The notes beneath the pieces were generated by a model. The model worked only from the letters and a program-made list of their open reading frames with translations, had not been told where the DNA came from and did no database searches. Below are positions 1-9,098 of a DNA stretch of 63,370 nt, one piece after another. A program made the translations under genes and the position numbers. How positions within the stretch are numbered: position 1 is the first letter of the stretch; every line of letters starts with the position of its first letter. Source of the stretch: Nemertoderma westbladi (taxonomy: Eukaryota > Xenacoelomorpha > Nemertodermatida > Nemertodermatidae); NCBI GenBank assembly GCA_032718475.1, contig JAUCBJ010009121.1:1-63370 (forward strand). Reading direction: 5' to 3'.

Positions 1-2342
1 GAGTTAGTGAGTGGCCTGTAGGGCCTACTTAGGTGAGTTAGTGGCCTGTAGGGCCTACTTAGGTGAGTTAGTGAGTGGCCTGTAGGGCCTACTTAGGTGA
101 GTAGATGGCCTGTAGGGCCTACTTAGGTGAGTTAGTGAGGCCTGTAGGGCCTACTTAGGTGAGTTAGTGAGTGGCCTGTAGGGCCTACTTAGGTGAGTTA
201 GTGGCCTGTAGGGCCTACTTAGGTGAGTTAGTGAGTGGCCTGTAGGGCCTACTTAGGTGAGTTAGTGGCCTGTAGGGCCTACTTAGGTGAGTAGTGGCCT
301 GTAGGGCCTACTTAGGTGAGTTAGTGAGTGGCCTGTAGGGCCTACTTAGGTGAGTTAGTGAGTGGCCTGTAGGGCCTACTTAGGTGAGTTAGTGGCCTGT
401 AGGGCCTACTTAGGTGAGTTAGTGGCCTGTAGGGCCTACTTAGGTGAGTAGTGGCCTGTAGGGCCTACTTAGGTGAGTTAGTGAGTGGCCTGTAGGGCCT
501 ACTTAGGTGAGTAAGTGGCCTGTAGGGCCTACTTAGGTGAGTTAGTGAGTGGCCTGTAGGGCCTACTTAGGTGAGTTAGTGAGTGGCCTGTAGGGCCTAC
601 TTAGGTGAGTAGTGAGTGGCCTGTAGGGCCTACTTAGGTGAGTTAGTGAGTGGCCTGTAGGGCCTACTTAGGTGAGTTAGTGAGTGGCCTGTAGGGCCTA
701 CTTAGGTGAGTTAGTGAGTGGCCTGTAGGGCCTACTTAGGTGAGTAGTGGCCTGTAGGGCCTACTTAGGTGAGTTAGTGAGTGGCCTGTAGGGCCTACTT
801 AGGTGAGTTAGTGAGGCCTGTAGGGCCTACTTAGGTGAGTTAGTGAGTGGCCTGTAGGGCCTACTTAGGTGAGTTAGTGAGTGGCCTGTAGGGCCTACTT
901 AGGTGAGTTAGTGAGTGGCCTGTAGGGCCTACTTAGGTGAGTTAGTGAGTGGCCTGTAGGGCCTACTTAGGTGAGTTAGTGAGTGGCCTGTAGGGCCTAC
1001 TTAGGTGAGTAGTGGCCTGTAGGGCCTACTTAGGTGAGTTAGTGAGTGGCCTGTAGGGCCTACTTAGGTGAGTTAGTGAGTGGCCTGTAGGGCCTACTTA
1101 GGTGAGTAGTGGCCTGTAGGGCCTACTTAGGTGAGTTAGTGAGTGGCCTGTAGGGCCTACTTAGGTGAGTAGTGGCCTGTAGGGCCTACTTAGGTGAGTA
1201 GTGGTCCTGTAGGGCCTACTTAGGTGAGTTAGTGAGTGGCCTGTAGGGCCTACTTAGGTGAGTGTAGTGGCCTGTAGGGCCTACTTAGGTGAGTAGTGGC
1301 CTGTAGGGCCTACTTAGGTGAGTAGTGGCCTGTAGGGCCTACTTAGGTGAGTTAGTGAGTGGCCTGTAGGGCCTACTTAGGTGAGTTAGTGAGTGGCCTG
1401 TAGGGCCTACTTAGGTGAGTAGTGGCCTGTAGGGCCTACTTAGGTGAGTTAGTGAGTGGCCTGTAGGGCCTACTTAGGTGAGTTAGTGGCCTGTAGGGCC
1501 TACTTAGGTGAGTTAGTGAGTGGCCTGTAGGGCCTACTTAGGTGAGTTAGTGGCCTGTAGGGCCTACTTAGGTGAGTAGTGGCCTGTAGGGCCTACTTAG
1601 GTGAGTTAGTGAGTGGCCTGTAGGGCCTACTTAGGTGAGTTAGTGAGTGGCCTGTAGGGCCTACTTAGGTGAGTTAGTGAGTGGCCTGTAGGGCCTACTT
1701 AGGTGAGTTAGTGAGTGGCCTGTAGGGCCTACTTAGGTGAGTTAGTGGCCTGTAGGGCCTACTTAGGTGAGTTAGTGAGTGGCCTGTAGGGCCTACTTAG
1801 GTGAGTTAGTGGCCTGTAGGGCCTACTTAGGTGAGTAGTGGCCTGTAGGGCCTACTTAGGTGAGTTAGTGAGTGGCCTGTAGGGCCTACTTAGGTGAGTT
1901 AGTGAGTGGCCTGTAGGGCCTACTTAGGTGAGTTAGTGAGTGGCCTGTAGGGCCTACTTAGGTGAGTTAGTGAGTGGCCTGTAGGGCCTACTTAGGTGAG
2001 TAGTGGCCTGTAGGGCCTACTTAGGTGAGTTAGTGAGTGGCCTGTAGGGCCTACTTAGGTGAGTTAGTGAGTGGCCTGTAGGGCCTACTTAGGTGAGTTA
2101 GTGGGGCCTGTAGGGCCTACTTAGGTGAGTAGTGGCCTGTAGGGCCTACTTAGGTGAGTAGTGGCCTGTAGGGCCTACTTAGGTGAGTTAGTGAGTGGCC
2201 TGTAGGGCCTACTTAGGTGAGTTAGTGAGTGGCCTGTAGGGCCTACTTAGGTGAGTTAGTGAGTGGCCTGTAGGGCCTACTTAGGTGAGTTAGTGGCCTG
2301 TAGGGCCTACTTAGGTGAGTAGTGGCCTGTAGGGCCTACTTA
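1..2342. repeat. Minisatellite, 29-34 bp units
   Basis: Head-to-tail array entering from the left window edge and ending 245 bp before dynein exon D. A constant 22-bp core (GGCCTGTAGGGCC followed by TACTTAGGT) alternates with a linker of 12, 8 or 7 bases (GAGTTAGTGAGT, GAGTTAGT, GAGTAGT), giving units of 34, 30 and 29 bp and roughly 70-75 copies. The core holds the near-palindrome GTAGGGCCTAC, able to form a short hairpin. Cores are almost identical (one GGTCC variant near 1205); only linker length varies, which suggests recent homogenisation. It lies in the dynein intron downstream of exon D and has no coding signal. Confidence 0.95.
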
Positions 2343-2587
2343 GAGTTTTGGTTTGTAATTCCTTATAAAGTGACCACCATGGTTTATACATACAGCAGCA
2401 CATTCACGTAGCATATTCACAGTTCACACCGCAAATATCTTCGTCCTTTTGAATGATATATTATCTATAATATTTTGGAAGGAAAATTTTTGCAAAAATA
2501 ATCATATTTGGTAAATTTAGAGGAGAATCAAAATTCACAATAATTCAGTAGGTCTAGTTAAAATTAAATGATATGGATTGCTCTAAC

Positions 2588-2780
2588 CTCGGTTTTTTTA
2601 TTTGATCCAGTAACGAGTTGAACTTTGCCATTCTTCCTTTCCAGTAATCCAACTCCGCTGAGGGTCCGATGTCGTCAGCTTCCCTTCTGATCTGTTCGGT
2701 TTCCGCCAGCACTTGTTCGATTTGACGGCACCATAGTTTCAGGAGAAGCTCCAACTTCTCGGTTGTTTCACTGCTAGCGG
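2588..2780 (-). CDS. Dynein heavy chain exon D (N-terminal tail)
   Basis: Internal exon of 193 nt (2 + 63 codons + 2). The acceptor reads TTACCTCACAG, then CCGCTAGC; the donor is CCGAG followed by GTTAGAG. It encodes a helical stretch with WCRQIEQVLAE, then READDIGPSAELDYWKGRMAKF and LLDQIKKP (segments shown separately). Known: the E-A-D-D-I/V-G-P...AEL..W..R...F motif followed by LL-Q-K is characteristic of the N-terminal dimerisation and intermediate-chain region (DHC_N1) of DNAH5/DNAH8-type outer-arm heavy chains. The two leading bases complete the codon begun by the last base of exon C. There is no internal stop or frameshift, so the exon looks functional. It sits 68 bp downstream (gene sense) of a hAT-like insertion. 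Confidence 0.92.
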
Positions 2781-2840
2781 CTGTGAGGTAATAAAAAGTG
2801 ATTTATTTCTTTGCGTGTTGAATTACTTTAATTAATTTGC

Positions 2841-2848
2841 ACTACCAA
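2841..2848. repeat. Left target-site duplication of hAT-like element
   Basis: ACTACCAA, identical to the copy at 4123-4130 on the other side of the element; the length of 8 bp fits hAT integration. Confidence 0.85.
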
Positions 2849-3129
2849 CAGGGGCGTGCCGAGGCATTCGTGCGCCCGGGGGCTAGAGTGGATTTTTCGC
2901 CCCCACCCCGCAGAAAAAATTTTCAAACTGTTAAATTTTGCGTTGGTTTGAAGCTATAGGGGTTTTCAAGGCCGCTGATCACGATACAACTCGTTAAAAT
3001 AATTTATGGTAACGCAACTATCATTTTAGGTGCTTGTCTGATGGGACGAAAAAAACAAGTAGCGTAAAATTTCAAACGGCAAAAAACGAATTTTGTTGTA
3101 TAATACTGTAGGATAGGCCCTATATTTTA

Positions 3130-3500
3130 GTGTCATATTCGTGATCAGAATCCCAGAAAACCCCTAATGACATAAAATCAGGTTGATTTGGATTTTTCAT
3201 TATGAATTTGTGCTACGTGTATTTTTTGTGCCACATATTAACACGTATCCAAAAAAGCCGTAATCAATAAGGTACAATATTATTCAGTGTCATATTCGTG
3301 ATCAGCATCCTAAAAACACATGTGTCATAAAATCAATTTGAATTCGTGTGATTTTTCATTATCATATTTCCACTACTTGTTTTTCATGCCCCAGGGCCCC
3401 GCACTTTTAAAATTACCAATAATTTTCTCGAATGTTTTATTTGAGTTCTATAATTGTGATCAGCATCCAAAAAACCGATATATACCGCAAATAAATTAAT
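3130..3500. repeat. Diverged ~158-bp internal repeats
   Basis: The motif TGTCATATTCGTGATCAG occurs at about 3131 and 3289, and a decayed form at about 3447, so spacing is 158 bp. After it both full copies run through CATAAAATCA and GATTTTTCATTAT. An inverted relative (GGGGTTTTC...GCTGATCACGA) is at about 2960. Related GGGGTTTTC...GCTGAT/GCGATT motifs recur at 54012 and 55146, so this is a dispersed repeat family. Confidence 0.6.
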
Positions 3501-3803
3501 TTTAGTGAACTCATAAAAACTTTGGAAAATTTTAGCACAAAAATACTGGAGATGTGTGTCAGAAAGGGACCACAACACGAAAACTAACATAGCCATGTAA
3601 ACGGCGTTTTCGCTGTTGGATAGCCTAATACATTTTCGGAAATGTCAGGAAATATCGGTTTTACAAACAAATCTGACTCAATAATACATATAAACTACAA
3701 AAAATTTATAAAATGACCCCCCACCCCGTGTCAAATACGGTTAAGCAACGAAAAAGTACCTATTTCAGAAAATAATTTCGTATTACATGGGGTTTCAATT
3801 TGT

Positions 3804-3834
<31 letters not shown>
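3804..3834 (+). repeat. Homopolymer run of 31 G
   Basis: Uninterrupted G31 inside the hAT-like element. It has strong G-quadruplex potential, and its length is unreliable in most sequencing technologies. Unlike the three G runs at 31920, 54550 and 55391, it is not followed by TATAC. Confidence 0.9.
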
Positions 3835-4122
3835 CTGTGGAAGAGTGCACCCGGGCCGCCAAGTCATTAAACCGGCCCTGCTAGTAGCCACCCATTTTAG
3901 TGATGTACGGGTACAAGACCTGTACTGACTTCTATAGAGAAATTAATTGTATTTTAAATTATATTAAGGTAAAACAATTTTTGGGTTTGGTTAATGTGTG
4001 TCCAGTGCTGGTGACAATAGCTAAATCGCCCCCGAAAATCCATCAACTGTGTCTGTCTGTTTTACATTTTTTTCGCCGCCCGGTGGCAATAGACACCCCG
4101 ACCCCCCCTCGGCACGCCACTG

Positions 4123-4130
4123 ACTACCAA
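4123..4130. repeat. Right target-site duplication of hAT-like element
   Basis: ACTACCAA, the partner of 2841-2848. Confidence 0.85.
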
Positions 4131-4872
4131 ATGGCATACGGCAACATATTTTCGAACTTTATATCACAGAACCAGAGCGACATTATTTCTGAACTACATA
4201 AGTTCCACCTTGGAGTAACTAATGGTTGCCTTGAACATACAAGTCTCCGGAGGTCGGGTGAGTCCAATCCCGGCAGGGTATTCCCAATCCTTACACTTTA
4301 CACCATGGCCCGGAATATAATGTAATAGATTCGGGGCCCTGGACCTAATCCTAATCCGCTAACGGATACGGTTCCCCCAGACTGTATCCACGGCGACCAA
4401 GGGTGACAGATTCCGCTGTTATCGCTTTTCCATGAACACCCACCCCACACCGGCCGGCCAACCCGGCCATACTACTGGCAATCAGTTCAGTACTGCTCGC
4501 ACACAGGGTCGAGATCGGCACGGAAACGCCCAGTATTTGTTGGGGCAGAAGCATCGCCGTCCATCTTGCTGGCCAACGCCGACACAAGGGTGGGACAGTA
4601 GAGTCAGGAACTCATACCGGTATCATAAACAATTTCAAAATCAGTTTGGTTATTTTATATTATTTAATTCCCTTGTATGGTTTAAATTTCCCGCCTTTTG
4701 CTCATTTGATAATATAAACAACAAGAGGGTACTACAAGGCATAGTACTAACTGTATTACTGCTCGCACACAACTGTAGTACCTCTACCGGTAGGGGGAAC
4801 TACTAAAAGTAAACTACAGAACTATGGGTACAGCTTGTATACTGGAGTGTTAATTACAGCAGTGCAATCGCA
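4131..4872 (+). other. Upstream region of the endomannosidase gene
   Basis: 742 bp between the hAT-like element and the GH99 start codon; probably its promoter and 5' leader. It is relatively GC-rich around 4340-4620 and AT-rich from 4620. The words TACTGCTCGCACACA and CTGCTCGCACACAACTG recur at about 4491 and 4754. I see no convincing TATA box, initiator or splice donor, and the open frames here (for example 3900-4325 and 4432-4806) show no recognisable family. Confidence 0.4.
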
Positions 4873-6174
4873 ATGCGAATGCAAAAAAAATTGATTAGAT
4901 TAATACTTCTTTGTAGTTTTATTGTAGGAGGGTTGTATTTCTTGTATGAATGGAAGAAGACTAGGCCTATATCCTATAAAAAGAGACTGACTAATAATAA
5001 TAATAATGAATATCTTGATGCCTTCAAACAGCAATTCCTAAAAGTAAACTCTGAAGGGGATCTCGATGAACACATTGTGTCGGTAACCAGTGACATCGCA
5101 AAGGTAGTCAACGTTACCACTTGCAATTACAACGTCCATATATTCTACTACGCGTGGTTCCGTTCTGTAAGTCAGGATGGGGCGTGGAGTCACTGGAACC
5201 ACGAATATATTCCACACTGGAAACCCAAAGTGGCTGCCAAGTACCGGACCGGGAGACATTACCCCCCTGACGACATAGGCGCTAATTACTATCCTTTGCT
5301 TGGTCCTTATAGCTCTTTGAACATGACTGTTTTAGAGTTACATATGATTTGGATCCTTAAGGCGGGGGCTGGAGTACTTGTCCTCTCGTGGTATCCACCA
5401 GGACTCGCCGATGATAATGGACCCCAGGTTGACCAGTATGTACGCACAATTCTAGATATCGCAAACAAATTTCAACTTAAAATAGCTTTCCATATCGAGC
5501 CGTTTGAGAATCGGAACGTAGAGACGATGCTGGCAGCTCTTCGCTACCTATTGGACACATATGGCGACCACCCTGGTATGTACAAATACACGGACGGGCG
5601 GCCTTTGATCTATGTGTACGACTCGTATTTGATAGACTGGCACTCCTGGAGGGAACTCCTGGACCCTTTGGGAAGTTATACGATTCGAGGTACTCGTTAC
5701 GACTGTCTCCTCATCGGTTTATTAGTCGACGAGGCCCATCAACGTGAGATAATTAATGCTGGGTTCGACGGGTTCTACACCTACTTTGGTGCGGATGGGT
5801 TTACTTTCGGCTCGACCCGTACTAACTGGGCATCATGCGCTAAGTTCGCTCGCTCGCACGGGAAACTCTTCATTCCTTCCGTCTCTCCCGGGTATTGTGA
5901 CACTAGAGTGCGGCCATGGAACGGGGGAAATGACCGACACCGCCAAAACGGGGCTTACATGGAGGAGGGTTGGAGAGTGGCGGAAGCCGCCAAACCACAT
6001 ATAATTGGTGTAACTTCCTGGAATGAATGGCATGAAGGAACCCAAATAGAACCGGCCATACCATTCAGTTACCCGGGTTATGTTTACTCAGATTACACCA
6101 GCGATGGCGGCCCATTCCATTATATTGAATCTACTAGGAGAAATATTGAGCGGTGGTGTGGAAACATTGAGTGA
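4873..6174 (+). CDS. Glycoprotein endo-alpha-1,2-mannosidase (GH99)
   Basis: Uninterrupted 433-codon frame. Known function of the family: a Golgi enzyme that cleaves the internal alpha-1,2 bond of glucosylated high-mannose N-glycans, bypassing ER glucosidases. Seen here: a short basic N terminus then a hydrophobic anchor (residues 7-26) as in a type II Golgi protein; an Asn-rich stem (41-45); then the GH99 barrel with FYYAW (91-95), HWNH (107-110), GRHYPPDDIG (127-136), VLSWYPP (170-176), FHIEP (207-210), YVYDSY (247-252), FIPSVSPGY (333-341) and SWNEWHEGTQIE (382-393). The family's two catalytic glutamates correspond to E385 and E388. Sequons are at N80 and N150. ATG 4873 or 4879 could be the start. 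Length is close to the vertebrate enzyme (about 460); the C terminus is some 15 residues short, because the stop lies in the first 21-bp repeat unit. The lack of introns suggests a retrocopy. It is nested antisense in the dynein intron. Confidence 0.93.
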   Translation: MRMQKKLIRLILLCSFIVGGLYFLYEWKKTRPISYKKRLTNNNNNEYLDAFKQQFLKVNSEGDLDEHIVSVTSDIAKVVNVTTCNYNVHIFYYAWFRSVSQDGAWSHWNHEYIPHWKPKVAAKYRTGRHYPPDDIGANYYPLLGPYSSLNMTVLELHMIWILKAGAGVLVLSWYPPGLADDNGPQVDQYVRTILDIANKFQLKIAFHIEPFENRNVETMLAALRYLLDTYGDHPGMYKYTDGRPLIYVYDSYLIDWHSWRELLDPLGSYTIRGTRYDCLLIGLLVDEAHQREIINAGFDGFYTYFGADGFTFGSTRTNWASCAKFARSHGKLFIPSVSPGYCDTRVRPWNGGNDRHRQNGAYMEEGWRVAEAAKPHIIGVTSWNEWHEGTQIEPAIPFSYPGYVYSDYTSDGGPFHYIESTRRNIERWCGNIE

Positions 6175-8795
6175 TGGTGTGGAAACATTGAGTGATGGTG
6201 TGGAAACATTGAGTGATGGTGTGGAAACATTGAGTGATGGTGTGGAAACATTGAGTGATGGTGTGGAAACATTGAGTGATGGTGTGGAAACATTGAGTGA
6301 TGGTGTGGAAACATTGAGTGATGCTGTGGAAACATTGAGCGATGGTGTGGAAACATTGAGTGATGGTGTGGAAACATTGAGTGATGGTGTGGAAACATTG
6401 AGTAATGGTGTGGAAACATTGAGTGATGGTGTGGAAACATTGAGTGATGGTGTGGAAACATTGAGTGATGGTGTGGAAACATTGAGTGATGGTGTAGAAA
6501 CATTGAGTGATGGTGTGGAAACATTGAGTGATGGTGTGGAAACATTGAGTAATGGTGTGGAAACATTGAGTGATGATGTGGAAACATTGAGTTATGGTGT
6601 GGAAACATTGAGTGATGGTGTGGAAACATTGAGTAATGGTGTGGAAACATTGAGTAATGGTGTGGAAACATTGAGTGATGGTGTGGAAACATTGAGTGAT
6701 GGTGTGGAAACATTGAGTGATGGTGTGGAAACATTGAGTGATGGTGTGGAAACATTGAGTGATAGTGTGGAAACATTGAGTGATGGTGTGGAAACATTGA
6801 GTGATGGTGTGGAAACATTGAGTGATGGTGTGGAAACATTGAGTGATGGTGTGGAAACATTGAGTGATGGTGTGGAAACATTGAGTGATGGTGTGGAAAC
6901 ATTAAGTGATGGTGTGGAAACATTGAGTGATGGTGTGGAAACATTGAGTGATGGTGTGGAAACATTGAGTGATGGTGTGGAAACATTGAGTGATGGTGTA
7001 GAAACATTGAGTGATGGTGTGGAAACATTGAGTGATGGTGTGGAAACATTGAGTGATGATGTGGAAACATTGAGTGATGATGTGGAAACATTGAGTGATG
7101 ATGTGGAAACATTGAGTTATGGTGTGGAAACATTGAGTAATGGTGTGGAAACATTGAGTGATGGTGTGGAAACATTGAGTGATGGTGTGGAAACATTGAG
7201 TGATGGTGTGGAAACATTGAGTGATGGTGTGGAAACATTGAGTGATGGTGTGGAAACATTGAGTGATGGTGTGGAAACATTGAGTGATGGTGTGGAAACA
7301 TTGAGTGATGGTTTGGAAACATTGAGTGATGGTGTGGAAACATTGAGTGATGGTGTGGAAACATTGAGTGATGGTGTGGAAACATTGAGTGATGGTGTAG
7401 AAACATTGAGTGATGGTGTGGAAACATTGAGTGATGGTGTGGAAACATTGAGTTATGGTGTGGAAACATTGAGTGATGGTGTGGAAACATTGAGTGATGG
7501 TGTGGAAACATTGAGTGATGGTGTGGAAACATTGAGTGATGGTGTGGAAACATTGAGTGATGGTGTGGAAACATTGAGTGATGGTGTGGAAACATTGAGT
7601 GATGGTGTGGAAACATTGAGTGATGGTGTGGAAACATTGAGTGATGGTGTGGAAACATTGAGTGATGGTGTGGAAACATTGAGTGATGGTGTGGAAACAT
7701 TGAGTGATGGTGTGGAAACATTGAGTGATGGTGTGGAAACATTGAGTGATGGTGTGGAAACATTGAGTGATGGTGTGGAAACATTGAGTGATGGTGTGGA
7801 AACATTGAGTGATGGTGTGGAAACATTAAGTGATGGTGTGGAAACATTAAGTGATGGTGTGGAAACATTAAGTGATGGTGTGGAAACATTGAGTGATGGT
7901 GTGGAAACATTGAGTGATGGTGTGGAAACATTGAGTGATGGTGTAGAAACATTGAGTGATGGTGTGGAAACATTGAGTGATGGTGTGGAAACATTGAGTG
8001 ATGATGTGGAAACATTGAGTGATGATGTGGAAACATTGAGTTATGGTGTGGAAACATTGAGTTATGGTGTGGAAACATTGAGTAATGGTGTGGAAACATT
8101 GAGTGATGGTGTGGAAACATTGAGTGATGGTGTGGAAACATTGAGTGATGGTGTGGAAACATTGAGTGATGGTGTGGAAACATTGAGTGATGGTGTGGAA
8201 ACATTGAGTGATGGTGTGGAAACATTGAGTGATGGTGTGGAAACATTGAGTGATGGTTTGGAAACATTGAGTGATGGTGTGGAAACATTGAGTGATGGTG
8301 TGGAAACATTGAGTGATGGTGTGGAAACATTGAGTGATGGTGTGGAAACATTGAGTGATGGTGTAGAAACATTGAGTGATGGTGTGGAAACATTGAGTGA
8401 TGGTGTGGAAACATTGAGTTATGGTGTGGAAACATTGAGTGATGGTGTGGAAACATTGAGTGATGGTGTGGAAACATTGAGTGATGGTGTGGAAACATTG
8501 AGTGATGGTGTGGAAACATTGAGTGATGGTGTGGAAACATTGAGTGATGGTGTGGAAACATTGAGTGATGGTGTGGAAACATTGAGTGATGGTGTGGAAA
8601 CATTGAGTGATGGTGTGGAAACATTGAGTGATGGTGTGGAAACATTGAGTGATGGTGTGGAAACATTGAGTGATGGTGTGGAAACATTGAGTGATGGTGT
8701 GGAAACATTGAGTTATGGTGTGGAAACATTGAGTTATGGTGTGGAAACATTGAGTGATGGTGTGGAAACATTGAGTGATGGTGTGAAAACATTTT
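6154..8795. repeat. Minisatellite, 21-bp unit, about 125 copies
   Basis: Perfect-phase 21-bp tandem array. Its first unit (6154-6174) is the last six codons plus the TGA stop of the endomannosidase gene (W C G N I E stop), so every unit repeats the gene's tail and stop codon in that frame. Variants are single substitutions (GATGATG, GTTATGG, GTAATGG, GGTTTGG, CATTAAG). Because 21 is a multiple of 3, long stop-free frames exist on both strands (for example 6080-8821 plus, 6120-8792 minus); these are by-products. A block carrying the rare GGTTTGGAA variant at 7311 recurs at 8256, exactly 945 bp (45 units) later, so the array also grew by segmental duplication. Confidence 0.95.
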
Positions 8796-9098
8796 ATTTT
8801 TGTAAATATTTTTTTCACTGAGTTTGGATTATACCTTATATTTTTAAGGGTTCTTACACTTAATTTGGTTATTTTATTGGTTAATTTGGTTAATTATTTT
8901 TAAGGGGTCGTTTTTCCATGTAATGTTATTTTATGCATAAACCTGCGACGGCTCTTCAGGCTTGACAAGAACTCTCAAAATCCCGGTAAACTTCATCGAT
9001 TATGATTCAGGGTTAGGGTTACATGACAATTAATTACAATTAGGGTTTGTGCCTGACAAACAAACCCTAACCAAAAAATATACATCACCCACAACTTG
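8796..9098. other. AT-rich spacer with hairpin
   Basis: Short non-repetitive stretch between two arrays; it would be the 3' flank of the endomannosidase gene, but no AATAAA is seen. It contains TAATTTGGTTA-type repeats near 8860-8900, telomere-like GGGTTAGGGTTA near 9009, and an 11-bp perfect inverted repeat (TTAGGGTTTGT / ACAAACCCTAA) with a 9-nt loop at about 9039-9070. Confidence 0.6.

Larger units (their letters stand above)
2849..4122. mobile_element. hAT-like non-autonomous DNA transposon
   Basis: A 1274-bp element bounded by terminal inverted repeats CAGGGGCGTGCCGAGG (left) and CAGTGGCGTGCCGAGG (reverse complement of right), one mismatch in 16. Both ends are flanked by the identical 8-bp sequence ACTACCAA (2841-2848 and 4123-4130). 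CAGNG termini with 8-bp target duplications are the hallmark of hAT elements. No transposase frame is seen, so it is non-autonomous. The interior holds two to three diverged copies of a roughly 158-bp repeat marked by GTGATCAG at 3141, 3299 and 3457, a 31-G run, and a possible remnant end of a second element near 3875 (CCGGCCCTG). It lies in the dynein intron upstream of exon D. Confidence 0.85.

Noticed and set aside
4230-4285. tRNA or SINE B box (GAGTCCAATCCCGGC)
   Set aside because: The T-arm-like match is imperfect, no A box or cloverleaf could be folded, and no poly-T follows.
6080-8821. 913-codon frame of V-E-T-L-S repeats on the plus strand, and an 890-codon H-H-H-S-M-F-P frame on the minus strand
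   Set aside because: Both follow from a 21-bp unit lacking stops in those frames. The endomannosidase frame, the only one with a gene family signal, stops in the first unit.
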